From assembly GCA_963681505.1 (NCBI GenBank), contig OY811991.1, positions 1-64,000 on the forward strand: 64,000 nucleotides of DNA, written 5' to 3'. Shown one piece after another: positions 1 to 8,315 of this stretch. This DNA is from Eunapius fragilis. Lineage: Eukaryota; Porifera; Demospongiae; Spongillida; Spongillidae. Both the position numbers and the translations under genes were made by a program. Under the pieces are notes generated by a model, which saw only the letters and a list, made by a program, of their open reading frames with translations, searched no databases and was not told where the DNA came from. Numbering within the stretch: the first letter of the stretch is position 1; each line of letters starts with the position of its first letter.

Positions 1-2067
1 GGAGGTACCACAACGAAGAGTTACGGAAGGCTCCCCAGCCGCAAATCTCTCCTTCAGTACCCATGGCATAAGATCCTCGTGCCCCATCTCCTGACCAAAC
101 TGAAAGACGCCACGAGCCTGGGCCCGGGCAGTCTCCAGAGCCTGGAGGTATCGTTGGGGGGCACCCCGCGTGGGGAACGAGAGGCCGTCTTCTACCCGCC
201 TTACACCAGTCGACACAAACTGGTCAGACGCCTTGTTGCAGGTGTAGAGCTCAACAAGGAGGCGATCACCGTTACGCCCATGGTGAACCCCGTGAGGGAC
301 AAGCAACACACGTCCACACGTCGGCCTGCCAACCTGGTTCCTGGCATGCACCAGGGAGAGGTGACCAAACGCTTCGACCTGTGGACGTGCATTGCTCCCC
401 TCTGGGAGTGCGTCTGCGTCTTCCACAGGTGCGATGGTATATTGATGGCCTAGTTCTATCGCATCGTGGAAGACCTCCCTGAAGTACACCAGGTTGCACC
501 TGGGAGTGTTCACCGAGTGAATAGGTATCCCCTTCACTCTGAGGTAACGGATCAGGCCCGGGAAGCGGTCAACAAATATGGAGCCACCATCGCCATCGAA
601 ATAGTGAACAGCCTCCGCTGCCAATCCCCAACTTGCCAAAACACCTCTTGCTCCCCTGAGGCGTAGGAAGGGAGGAGGGTGTTGGTGATTGATGTTGCCA
701 CCTCCCCCATCCTTGGCATCAGCGCCCTCATCATGGAGGACGGCACACCAGTGAGTCCCAGTCCTGATGTCACCCTGGTAGCCAAAGTTCTGTAAAAAAA
801 AAAAATTTACACACATCAAAACAAGTCATGCATAGAGTTTTGATGTAATTTTTGTACTAACCTGCAGGCCCCAAGATGTGAAGGTGAGAAACCTTCATAA
901 TGGTACTGGAGAAGGCGGAACACCTGCTGCACTCCCCTGCACGGGTAGACCAGCGGGTCCCCGGGAGAACAGCGAGGTGGGAACAGCACTGTTGACATTT
1001 GTACTGTTCCGCACACTGCCGGACAAGACATTGGTATGTCTTGGTCCTCTCCGATTCGATAGCGTTGGTTATGTAGACGTCTACACCATGGCTTTCACCG
1101 CGCGAGTCCTTGAGGAGTGTGCCAACGCGGTGATTAGCCATGTTCTCCACGACAGAGGAAAGGTGGTGCAATGCGCGAACCTGTGTGTGTGCGCGTGCGC
1201 GCAAAAAAAAGTGTTATAAAAAAATATACATGCATGCGCATGCATAGGTATATAACCTTATTGCACAGTGCAGGAAGGCCTCTTTCACCTCTGTCGTGGA
1301 GAGTAGACTCCAGCAGTGCTTCCACCTTCTCCGCCGTGCTACCCAGCCCGAGGTGAAGGGAGGTCCACTCGATGTTAGTGGCGATGAACCTCCCTATCAC
1401 CTCGGGCGATGCTGCTTTAATTGTGAGGTCCACAGATGACCTGGACACCTCAGGCTCTATTGGGAGGGTAACCTCTTCCGTGGCTCTTTGGACCTGCCAA
1501 CCAGTGGAAGAGTCCCTCACAACGGAGCCCGAGGTGTCGCAGGTCCGTTTTCTTTTCCTGGCCGCCGCCTCCTGAGGTGTCCTCGTCGTCCCTGCATGGA
1601 TTAAATTTCGTAACTGAGGGAGGGAGGATATACCGCGCAAACCGGAGACGTGTCGTGGTAGTGGTGGTGGTGCTGGTCGTGGTGGTGGTGGTGGTGGTGG
1701 TGGTGGTGGTGGTGGTGGTGGAGACCGCGTTGGTGGTGATGGTGGTGATGATGCCTGGGAAGACAGGCCAGATGGACTTCCTAGATCTGTACATAAAAAT
1801 GAGTAACCGTGGATATGCGTCGCGCGACTTATTATATATAAAAAAACCTGAGCTGGAAAAAGAGCCCACATAACGCGTCGTCGCAGGAGCACGTGGCCAG
1901 ACCCTCGCGGGCAAAATGGCATGAATCAACTCTGCCAAATCAGAGAGGAGTCGGGCCACTGAAGGGTCAAGCTGCTGAGCCAGGTATGGTCTGGCTCCGG
2001 CGATCGACGCGTTGAGGTTCTTTGCCAAGTCCGCTATGGTGCGCTCCACCGTCGATAGGGCCATCAT
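1..2067 (-). CDS. Unrecognised four-exon gene, 3' end beyond the left edge; proline-rich linker protein
   Basis: Seen: four minus-strand exons join with matching phases. Exon 1 is 2067-1848 (ends phase 1, donor CAG|GTTTTT); exon 2 is 1786-1257 (acceptor TGTACAG, donor AAG|GTTATA, phase 0); exon 3 is 1180-893 (acceptor CACACAG, donor AAG|GTTTCT, phase 0); exon 4 is 789 to beyond base 1 (acceptor TTTTTACAG) and stays open for 263 codons. Introns are 61, 76 and 103 bp. The protein has a helical-looking N-terminus (VERTIADLAKNL...LLSDLAELIHAIL), a Ser/Pro-rich then poly-Pro stretch, a basic KRKR patch, a segment around IEWTSLHLGLGSTAEKVEALLES, a Cys-rich stretch (CLVRQCAEQYKCQQCC) and a long C-terminal region starting NFGYQGDIRTGTHWCAV. 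The start is uncertain: ATG at 2067 is the first in frame, but a possible acceptor (TTTGTAG, exon from 2093) lies just upstream, so a 5' exon may exist. The IEWTSLHLGL segment faintly resembles a death-fold helix pattern; that is a guess. A rival donor CAG|GTTAGT at 862 breaks the frame. Function unknown. Confidence 0.6.
1655..1722. repeat. GGT trinucleotide repeat within exon 2 (encodes poly-proline)
   Basis: An almost pure GGT tract on the plus strand, purest at about 1680-1721, with a few interruptions on its left side. In the frame fixed by the splice sites of the minus-strand gene it encodes a run of prolines, following a Ser/Pro-rich segment. Reading it in the other two frames gives poly-Thr or poly-Val, which do not connect to the flanking exons. 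Confidence 0.8.
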
Positions 2068-2093
2068 GTCATATGATGACAACTGATACAGAT

Positions 2094-2420
2094 CTACAAA
2101 TGAAACGTGACGTTATACATGCATGTGTTCGGGCGACGGCGGGGGTTAGATCCCTTCTGATAGAAAAAAAGGTAGCTGGCTTGTAAATAACAAGCACGAA
2201 AGGGTGGTCTATATGCTAAAAAGGAGGTCAGCTTAGTGTACAAGAACACTTATCAAGCTGATTACTAAAAAACCCGACTAATCAGTTTACGTATAGGTGC
2301 ATGGCCGAACAGTTTCGCCAGCAAAGAGAGAGGTGTAATGTACAACAACAAGAAGTCATGATCTGTTGGGACGGGGGAAAGGAGAAAAGAAAAAAAAAAA
2401 AAAAAAAAAGGAAAATTTAC
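2094..2420. other. Intergenic stretch upstream of the minus-strand gene
   Basis: No coding signal seen. A TGACGTTA (CRE-like) site lies at about 2108, some 40 bp upstream of the first in-frame ATG of the minus-strand gene, where it could be promoter or intron. A segment near 2281-2325 (TCAGTTTACG ... GGCCGAACAGTTTCG) recurs in diverged form near 2920-2948. A poly-A tract closes the stretch at about 2391-2409. Confidence 0.4.
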
Positions 2421-2806
2421 AAAGTCAGACGATTACGTAACTAAACAGTTTTAATAAGTGGGGTCGCTCCCGTCTCCGTTTGCCGTCGTAAAAGTAGCTT
2501 TTAAAGAGAGAGGGGTTGTCGGCGTGCTAGTCTATATGTACAGATCGGATCATACTAGCACTGCGTAAGGTCAAAACGCATATGGGTCGCCTCGTCCCCT
2601 CACTCCGATACGGTCGTTAGGGCGCTTCTAAAGACAGACCGGTTGTGAGTGTCCCACGGTCAGTCTTATATCAAGAGTAAGTTATGGGTCCCGCGAATGG
2701 CTGGAGTACGTAGTTTCTAACCGATCCCTGGCTGATGACGTAATTATTACGAATGCACGTCACGTGATCCGGAGGAAGACAGGGTATAGCTAAATAGTAA
2801 TATGAA
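2421..2806 (+). repeat. Module A, copy 1 (CRE/E-box-containing complex repeat)
   Basis: About 385 bp beginning AAAGTCAGACGATTACGTAA and running through GAGAGAGGGG, TCGGCGTGCTAGT, CGATACGGTCGTTAGGGCGC, AAAGACAGACCGG, ATATCAAGAGTAAG, GAGTACGTAGTTTCT, TGACGTAATTATTACGAATG and CACGTCACGTGATCCGGAGG. The same ordered blocks recur at 3237-3654 and 3777-4217 and in part at 3035-3150, about 4447-4660 and about 5813-6020. No reading frame is conserved among copies. It could be a degenerate mobile element or a locally amplified spacer; no terminal repeats or target-site duplications were identified. Confidence 0.7.
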
Positions 2807-3034
2807 TACTTAGCGATCGTACGGATGGGTGCTTATATGAACTCCAGGAGGTCATACAAGAATACACGGAGAACGAAACAAAGAAACAAAAAGTCAGTCA
2901 TATAATTACTCATTACTCAGTTTACGGAGGTGGCCGGACAGTTTCGTATCGTACTGCCATCCATGTTGTCATGAAGTCCGGTGTGCTGGACTATATCTTA
3001 ATGATCTGTTGAGAGGGTTACCGGATGAAATGAT
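2807..3034. other. Spacer between module A copies
   Basis: Partly repetitive. The stretch about 2920-2948 (CAGTTTACGG ... GGCCGGACAGTTTCG) is a diverged copy of 2281-2325, so the sequence flanking module A was duplicated with it. No coding evidence. Confidence 0.4.
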
Positions 3035-3150
3035 CAAAGTCCGTCGATTACGTAACTCGAGGTTAAATTAACAGGGTCCTTCCCAGTTCCATTGCGCGTG
3101 TATAAAGTTGCTTTAAAAGAGAGAGGGTGGTTTGTCGGCGTGGTCGAGGT
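3035..3150 (+). repeat. Module A, 5' fragment
   Basis: CAAAGTCCGTCGATTACGTA through TAAAGTTGCTTTAAAAGAGA is almost identical to the start of the copy at 3237, about 204 bp downstream. It then breaks off into a poly-A-containing segment (about 3202-3219) instead of continuing into the rest of the module. This is a tandem partial duplication. Confidence 0.7.
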
Positions 3151-3236
3151 GTTAAACTTTATGCCATGACCTGTAGAGAGGGGTGTGGTGGGGGGAAAGA
3201 GAAAAAAAAAAAAAAAAACTTTCGCTGGCGAATTTT

Positions 3237-3654
3237 CAAAGTCCGTCGATTACGTAACTCGAGGTTAAATTAACAGGGTCCTTCCCAGTTCCATTGCGCG
3301 TGTATAAAGTTGCTTTAAAAGAGAGAGGGGGGTTTGTCGGCGTGCTAGTGTTTATGCACAGAGTGGATTATACTAGCACTGCGTACGGTCAAAACGCATG
3401 CATGTATTATAATAATAAATATATAAGGGTCGCCTCGTCCCCTAACTCCGATACGGTCGTTAGGGCGCTTCTAAAGACAGACCGGTTGTGAGTGTCCCAC
3501 GGTCAGTCATATATAAAGAGTAAGTTATGGGTCCCGCGAATAGCCGGGCCTGACTGGCTGGAGTACGTAGTTTCTAACCGATCCCTGGCTTGTGACGTAA
3601 TTATTACGAATGCACGTCACGTGATCCGGAGGTATAGCTAAATAGTAATATGAA
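3237..3654 (+). repeat. Module A, copy 2
   Basis: It has the same block order as copy 1 and high similarity throughout, including the ACTGCGTACGGTCAAAACGC block, the AAAGACAGACCGG block and the CACGTCACGTGATCCGGAGG end. It differs by an inserted AT-rich stretch (ATAATAATAAATATATAAGG) before GTCGCCTCG, and by loss of a few bases after the CACGTG site. Confidence 0.7.
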
Positions 3655-3729
3655 GAGAGAGGGGGGTTTTTCGGCGTGGTCGAGGTGTTAGCCTTTAGGC
3701 CATGATCTGTTGAGAGGGGTGGTGTTGGG

Positions 3730-3731
3730 GG

Positions 3732-3758
<27 letters not shown>
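3730..3758. repeat. Poly-A tract
   Basis: A homopolymer A run of about 29 bases preceded by a G-rich stretch. The same G-rich to A-run transition occurs at about 3188-3219 and 2374-2409, so the tract belongs to the repeated module family rather than marking an independent retrotransposed tail. Confidence 0.75.
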
Positions 3759-3763
<5 letters not shown>

Positions 3764-3776
3764 GCTGGCGAATTTT

Positions 3777-4217
3777 CAAAGTCCGTCGATTACGTAACTC
3801 GAGGTTAAATTGACAGGGCTCCATTGCGCATGTATAAAGTTGCTTAAAAAGAGAGAAGGGGGTTTGTCGGCGTGCTAGTGTTAATGTAAAGAGTGGATTA
3901 TACAAGCACTGCGTACGGTCAAAACGCATGCATGTATTATAATAATAAATATATATAAGGGTCGCCTCGTCCCCTAACTCCGATACGGTCGGTCGGGCGG
4001 TTCTAAAGACAGACCGGTTGGAAGTGTCCCGCGATCATCAAGAGTATGTAAAAGGTGCCGAGAATAGCCCCGCCTGGCTGCATGCATGCATGCATGCATG
4101 CAGCAGGACTGGAGTACGTGATCCTGGCTGATGAAATAATGACGTAATTATTACGAATGACGTACCAATCACGTCACGTGATCCCGAGGAAGACAGAGGG
4201 TATAGCTAATAGTAGCT
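3777..4217 (+). repeat. Module A, copy 3
   Basis: The third full copy, with the same blocks. It carries a CATG-repeat expansion at 4077-4104 between the GGCTG and GGAGTACG blocks, and an extra TGACGTACCAATC before CACGTCACGTGATCCCGAGG. Its last part (GATCCCGAGGAAGACAGAGG) is closer to the copies at 4630 and 5993 than to copies 1 and 2. Confidence 0.65.
4077..4104. repeat. 28-bp perfect palindrome made of CATG repeats
   Basis: The sequence reads GCTG, then five CATG units, then CAGC. It is its own reverse complement over 28 bases. Neighbouring module A copies have only GGCTG followed by GGAGTACG at this point, so it is an expansion within one copy. Confidence 0.85.
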
Positions 4218-4446
4218 CTGTATATATGGATGTGGGAGGTTATTTTTTTCCCCCTGGGACTGTGAGATTTCGAAAGGTCGCATATATGTGTGGTATAGCC
4301 AATATTCATAGTGTTGGGCGGGCTAAAGTAGTGTTCTAAAGACAGACCGGTGCATGGACGTAAGCGGGCTTTATTGATATCAAGAGTAAGCTGCGGAAAG
4401 AATTCTATGCAGGCATGAAAAATACAGAGTGTCTTGTAGAGTGTAA
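4218..4446. other. Spacer with a CCAATATTCA block shared with later spacers
   Basis: Contains TATAGCCAATATTCATAGTG and GTTGGGCGGGC, which recur at about 5627-5662, and CCAATATTCATA again at about 7038. It also contains a partial module A block (TTCTAAAGACAGACCGGTGC and TATCAAGAGTAAG). No gene seen. Confidence 0.45.
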
Positions 4447-5660
4447 GGTCGCCTCGTTCCCTCACTCCGATACGGGCGGTATAGGGCGCTACTAAGACAG
4501 ACCGGTGGGATGTGTCCCGTCACGGTCTCGGTGAGTATGATATCAAGAGTAAGGATTAAGTTCTGGCTACCTGCAGTAGTACGTAGTTTCTTTATAACGT
4601 AAGTATTTCAACCCACCCATACTCATCACGTGATCCCGAGGAAGACGGAGGGTATAGCCAATACCTTCCCCAAGTCATTATTTCACGCTTTCAAGAGCTC
4701 TGAATCACATATTAAGTGTCTGCATGTTGAAATCGTCATCCCAATAAGTTCTTTCAACTCCTTTTATGGACGCTCCATACAAACTCCCATACCAAACAGC
4801 AGTGCACACCTCACAAACTTTAGACTTCAACGACCGCACTTGAATGCAGCCGGCTAGGTAAACCATATTTCTATCGCAAAATGTTGCTCTGGTCTCCATG
4901 ATGCCAAGCCCCGGAGGACCAGACCTCGAGAGAGTGACCATATCACTGCATGAAATGTATGGGTGACATAGGTGCCCAGTCCATCGCCTAACTCGGGAAG
5001 GATTAGCTCACGCGATCAGCATGTACGTCACCCATACATTTCATGCGGTGATATATGGTCGCTCTGTGATTAAACGGTCATCAGAAGGTACGAGTTGTGT
5101 AGTCGTCACCACATGTGTGAGCGGTCGATTAACGTGGTTGCTGGATGCATGGGTATACTATAGCCCGCCCGCGAGCGCTCGACAGAATCTCTATTTGGGG
5201 CCGGCAGCGTATACTTTATGCTCCCGGGTGGATTGCGATGGTTCATCTTCACTAAAGCACCCTCCGAGGCCTAGCTAGTACCTACGGTTACGTCACACGC
5301 CCCCCTTCCCCTGACTGCAATGATCACGTGATATTATTCATGGGACTAAAATTTTTTTTTGTTATATGGCGATCCGTCGTCGAGCTGCCAAATCGGCCAC
5401 GCAGTCTCGTGTACTTCTCCCACGTTACACAATGCTTTTATTTTGAGCTACAGACGTACACAGTTGCGGAAAGAACCGACGAATCCGTATTGCGGAGCCA
5501 GAAGCGGACGTGTTGCGATTTGGCGCATGCAAGGCGAACGTGCCAAATGGGCACCACAGTCCCTTGTGGTGGTTCCACGCAACGCAATGGGACTTTCTCG
5601 AGCAATACACCTATAGCGATGGCCTGTGTGGTATAACCAATATTCACAGTGTTGGGCGGG
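4447..5660 (+). repeat. Unit D, copy 1 (about 1.2 kb imperfect duplication)
   Basis: It begins with module A blocks (GTCGCCTCG, AAGACAGACCGG, ATCACGTGATCCCGAGGAAG) and continues into about 500 bp nearly identical to 5970-6475 at a constant offset of 1,360 bp. It then holds blocks GTGAGCGGTCGATTAACG, GCGAGCGCTCGACAGAATCT and GATCACGTGATATTATTCAT, and GCCAAATCGGCCACGCAGTC. ORFs inside it are not preserved in copy 2 past the first block, so I do not call a gene. It is followed by a poly-GA tract. Confidence 0.75.
4931..5064. repeat. Inverted repeat, arms about 37 bp, in unit D copy 1
   Basis: The left arm 4931-4967 (AGAGTGACCATATCACTGCA ...) is the near-perfect inverted complement of 5027-5064 (GTCACCCATACATTTCATGC ... 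ATATATGGTCGCTCT). There is one mismatch and a 2-bp length difference, around a ~59-bp spacer. It could form a hairpin or be a MITE-like remnant. The same structure is present in copy 2. Confidence 0.75.
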
Positions 5661-5703
5661 CAATGTCGTGGTGCCAAGAAAAGGAGGGGGTTAGTGCCCT
5701 TGT

Positions 5704-5707
<4 letters not shown>

Positions 5708-5782
<75 letters not shown>
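5708..5782. repeat. (GA)n microsatellite
   Basis: An uninterrupted GA dinucleotide run of about 75 bases between the two D units. Apparent ORFs through it encode alternating Arg-Glu on the plus strand or Leu-Ser on the minus strand and are artefacts of the repeat. Confidence 0.95.
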
Positions 5783-5784
<2 letters not shown>

Positions 5785-6290
5785 GATTATACTTAAACGT
5801 ATTTATATATATGTAAGGTGCCTCGTCCACTCCGGTAGGGCGGAGCTTCTAAAGACAGACCGGTGGGATGTGTCTCGTCACGGTCTCGGTCAGTATGATA
5901 TCAAGAGTAAGCTTACTATAGGATTAAGATCTGGCTGCCTGCTGTAGTACGTAGTTTCTTTATTACGTCAACCCACCCATGCTCATCACGTGATCCCGAG
6001 GAAGACGGAGGGTATAGCCAATACCTTACCCGAGTCATTATTCCACGCTTTCGATAGCTCTGAATCACATATTAAGTGTCTGCATGTTGAAATCGTCATC
6101 CCAATAAGTTCTTTCAACTCCTTTTATGGACGCTCCATACAAACTCCCATACCAAACAGCAGTGCACACCTCACAAACTTTAGACTTCAACGACCGCACT
6201 TGAATGCAGCCGGCTAGGTAAACCATATTTCTATCGCAAAGTGTTGCTCTGGTCTCCATGATGCCAAGCCCCGGAGGACCAGACCTCGAG

Positions 6291-6424
6291 AGAGTGACCA
6301 TATCACTGCATGAAATGTATGGGTGACATAGGTGCCCAGTCCATCGCCTAACTCGGGAAGGATTAGCTCACGCGATCAGCATGTACGTCACCCATACATT
6401 TCATGCGGTGATATATGGTCGCTC
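6291..6424. repeat. Inverted repeat in unit D copy 2
   Basis: The counterpart of the inverted repeat at 4931-5064, shifted by exactly 1,360 bp, with arms 6291-6327 and 6387-6424. Both arms are unchanged between the copies, including the single arm mismatch, so it predates the duplication. Confidence 0.75.
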
Positions 6425-6798
6425 TGTGATTAAACGGTCATCAGAAGGTACGAGTTGTGTAGTCGTCACCACATGACATCAAGAGTGAAATGGCGGAACT
6501 GCGCGGTTGCAGACAACTCGGTCTATGCACCCGTCTGGTTGGCCAGGTGTGAGCGGTCGATTAACGAGGTAGCTGGATGAGAAGTATAGCCCGCGAGCGC
6601 TCGACAGAATCTCTATTTGGGGCCGGCAGCGTATACTTTATGCTCCCGGGTGGATTGCGATGGTTCATCTTCACTGCAGCACCCTCCGAGGCCTAGTAGC
6701 TACGGTTATGTCACACGCCCCCCTTCCTCTGGCTGCAATGATCACGTGATATTATTCATGGGACTAAAAAATTTATATATACTTTTGCAGCTAGGCGA

Positions 6799-7000
6799 AC
6801 CGTCGTCGAGCTGCCAAATCGGCCACGCAGTCTCGTGTACTTCTCCCACATTGCACTTTTTGAGCTACAAACGTATACAGTTGCGGAGAACCGACGAATC
6901 CGTATTGCGGAGCCAGAAGCCGACGGTATGCGATTTGGCGCATGCTAGGCGAACGGTCGTGGACCTGCCAAATGGGCACCACAGTCAGTCTCTTGCGGTG
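6799..7000 (+). repeat. Internal diverged tandem pair, ~150-bp period
   Basis: The block at about 6798-6840 (CGTCGTCGAGCTGCCAAATC then GGCCACGCAGTCTCGTG) reappears diverged at about 6950-6992 (CGGTCGTGGACCTGCCAAAT then GGGCACCACAGTC). The ATTTGGC/GCCAAAT motif also recurs in inverted orientation between them (GATTTGGCGCATGC). Confidence 0.5.
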
Positions 7001-7171
7001 GTTACGGTAGACAAGCGCGGGGATTTGCGATATATAACCAATATTCATATAGCTTTTAATTATACATGCGCGCTGCTGCGTGCATGCACGCGTGTACATG
7101 TCCTGGAGCCGAGTGGAGTGACGACAGCGGGTTCATATACAGTGCTCTTATAGTATCTTATGATTGCCTGG

Positions 7172-7172
<1 letters not shown>

Positions 7173-7202
<30 letters not shown>
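7173..7202. repeat. Poly-G run (about 30 bases)
   Basis: A homopolymer of about 30 G residues just after GCCTGGC. It could form G-quadruplexes. Runs of this kind are also weak points for sequencing and assembly, so exact length is unreliable. Confidence 0.9.
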
Positions 7203-7204
<2 letters not shown>

Positions 7205-7559
7205 ACGCATCACGTCATCAAACAATGACGGGTCTGGGCACTTGATCAGAGAAAGGGCACAAGTCAGTTTTGCGGAGGGGAAGCGCGCACGGTGTTCTCA
7301 ACATCGTGGGCCCCTCCAGAGGTGGCAGGGTTGACGGGAGAAGCTTTTATTTCGTTTTTTATCCACTCCACTAGCCTTCAAATGTCTACTTTTGTGGATT
7401 TGTCGGCTACCCACCGTAGTCGCCTTGGGCTTTGCCATCTCACAACGCCGAGCGCACCGAGCCTGGGTATACGCTTCCCAGCTTTTCCGACCCCCGCCCC
7501 GCGGCTGTGATTTACCTGCGTCGTCGTGTCGCGTAACATCTGAGGACCGGGGCTCTACA
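7203..7559. other. Stretch with no supported gene; outer arm of a diverged inverted repeat
   Basis: Open frames exist on both strands but none has convincing protein-like context. On the minus strand a good donor-like CAG|GTAAATC lies near 7513. The part next to the palindrome (about 7500-7559, read on the minus strand) shows block similarity to 7689-7750 read on the plus strand: GGTCCTCAG and AAATCNCAGCNGNGGGGCG at the same spacing. So it is the diverged outer part of a larger inverted repeat. Confidence 0.4.
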
Positions 7560-7688
7560 AAGTCGGGCATCCAAGCTCTTTTGGCCTATACCGATGTATG
7601 GAGTGGGCGGTAACAGTTCCACTGAATGGAACTGTTACCGCCCACTCCATACATCGGTATAGGCCAAAAGAGCTTGGATGCCCGACTT
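7560..7688. repeat. Perfect long palindrome: 62-bp arms, 5-bp loop
   Basis: The left arm 7560-7621 (AAGTCGGGCATCCAAGCTCT ...) is the exact reverse complement of the right arm 7627-7688, around the loop CTGAA. The perfect match ends sharply, with only weaker inverted similarity beyond. Such a structure can extrude a cruciform. It might be a foldback or MITE remnant, a recently gene-converted inverted repeat, or a foldback read artefact. Confidence 0.95.
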
Positions 7689-7867
7689 GGGCAAGTGCGG
7701 GTCCTCAGGGGATAATTGCTGTACCCACCTGCTTAAATCTCAGCTGTGGGGCGATGGTAGTGCTACCAGGAAATGGTAAAGCCGTGCCCGTGGGCCACTC
7801 GCTACCCCATTGGTACAACCCAACACAAGTATGGATAGAGGATGGGGTTGCCATAGACACCGAATGA
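7689..7867 (+). pseudogene. Possible coding remnant after the palindrome
   Basis: An open frame that enters from the palindrome arm continues for about 60 codons (PTWASAGPQGIIAVPTCLNL ... PVGHSLPHWYNP ... WIEDGVAIDTE) to a TGA at 7865-7867. The residues look more protein-like than the surrounding frames, but upstream codons come from the palindrome and there is no credible start. I recognise no family. Treat it as a possible fragment of a mobile-element gene or chance. Confidence 0.15.
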
Positions 7868-7950
7868 AACCTACACAAACGTACACTTTTGAGCCCAAAT
7901 GATTACGGATACGAATAGGAATGCACGTGCAGTGCTGTTCTAGCCTCTTA

Positions 7951-8035
7951 TACTTGTTTGGAAAACACGCTGGGGGTTGCACAAATCAAATCCACACATT
8001 TGGCTCTCCTAGTATCACGTGATTAAGCCCTTAAC
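7951..8035 (+). repeat. Module B, copy 1 (TTTGGAAAACAC ... ATCACGTGATTAA)
   Basis: Blocks TTTGGAAAACACGCTGGGGG, TTGCACA and TATCACGTGATTAA, followed by ACAAGAAGC, are shared in the same order with 9931-10040 and 12861-12980, where they read AACACACTGGGGGTTGCACA and ATATCACGTG(A/C)TTAAACG. In all three places a CCCTAA-like stretch lies downstream (8124-8140, 10079-10093 and 13010-13080). Confidence 0.6.
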
Positions 8036-8044
8036 AAGAAGCCT

Positions 8045-8264
8045 CCGTATATACCAATTATTTTTGTGTGATAGCTGAATTTAGTGTGCGCCCGTGACCA
8101 GGAATTAGGAAATTAGGAAGAACTTCACCCTAACCCCTAACCGAAAAGCCGTGACTATTTCGGCATAGTGAGTTTTAGGGGAGCGTGGGCGTAGTGCATA
8201 TCGTTCTGCACATCGTCAGGCGCAAACAAGCCACTGTCATCTATTACGCTTCTAAATATGCGTG

Positions 8265-8315
<51 letters not shown>

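Larger units (their letters stand above)
5813..7050 (+). repeat. Unit D, copy 2
   Basis: A copy of 4447-5660. Bases 5970-6475 match 4610-5115 with only a handful of substitutions. It carries 72 extra bases at 6476-6547 (starting ACATCAAGAGTG, which resembles a module A block), and the similarity then resumes at an offset of 1,432 bp. The distal third (6795-7010) is clearly related to 5370-5580 but has several indels. Confidence 0.75.

Noticed and set aside
79..453. A 124-codon plus-strand frame at the left edge
   Set aside because: It lies antisense to minus-strand exon 4, whose frame stays open for 263 codons and connects to the upstream exons with consistent splice phases.
816..1031. An alternative minus-strand frame (MSCPAVCGTV ... 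SHLGACRL) over exon 3
   Set aside because: It looks protein-like, but it does not join in phase with exon 2, and the strong donor at 862 would lead to a frame that stops at 552. The donor at 893 gives a fully consistent model instead. RNA evidence could still reverse this.
5708..5830. ORFs rich in Arg-Glu or Leu-Ser across the GA tract
   Set aside because: They are produced by the dinucleotide repeat and have no conserved flanking frame.
6617..7153. A 178-codon plus-strand frame in unit D copy 2
   Set aside because: The start is not ATG-like in context, and the homologous part of copy 1 (5200-5640) has indels and a poly-T insertion that destroy the frame.
7298..7570. A 90-codon minus-strand frame ending at the palindrome
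   Set aside because: Its frame begins inside the palindrome arm, has no credible start and no recognised motif.
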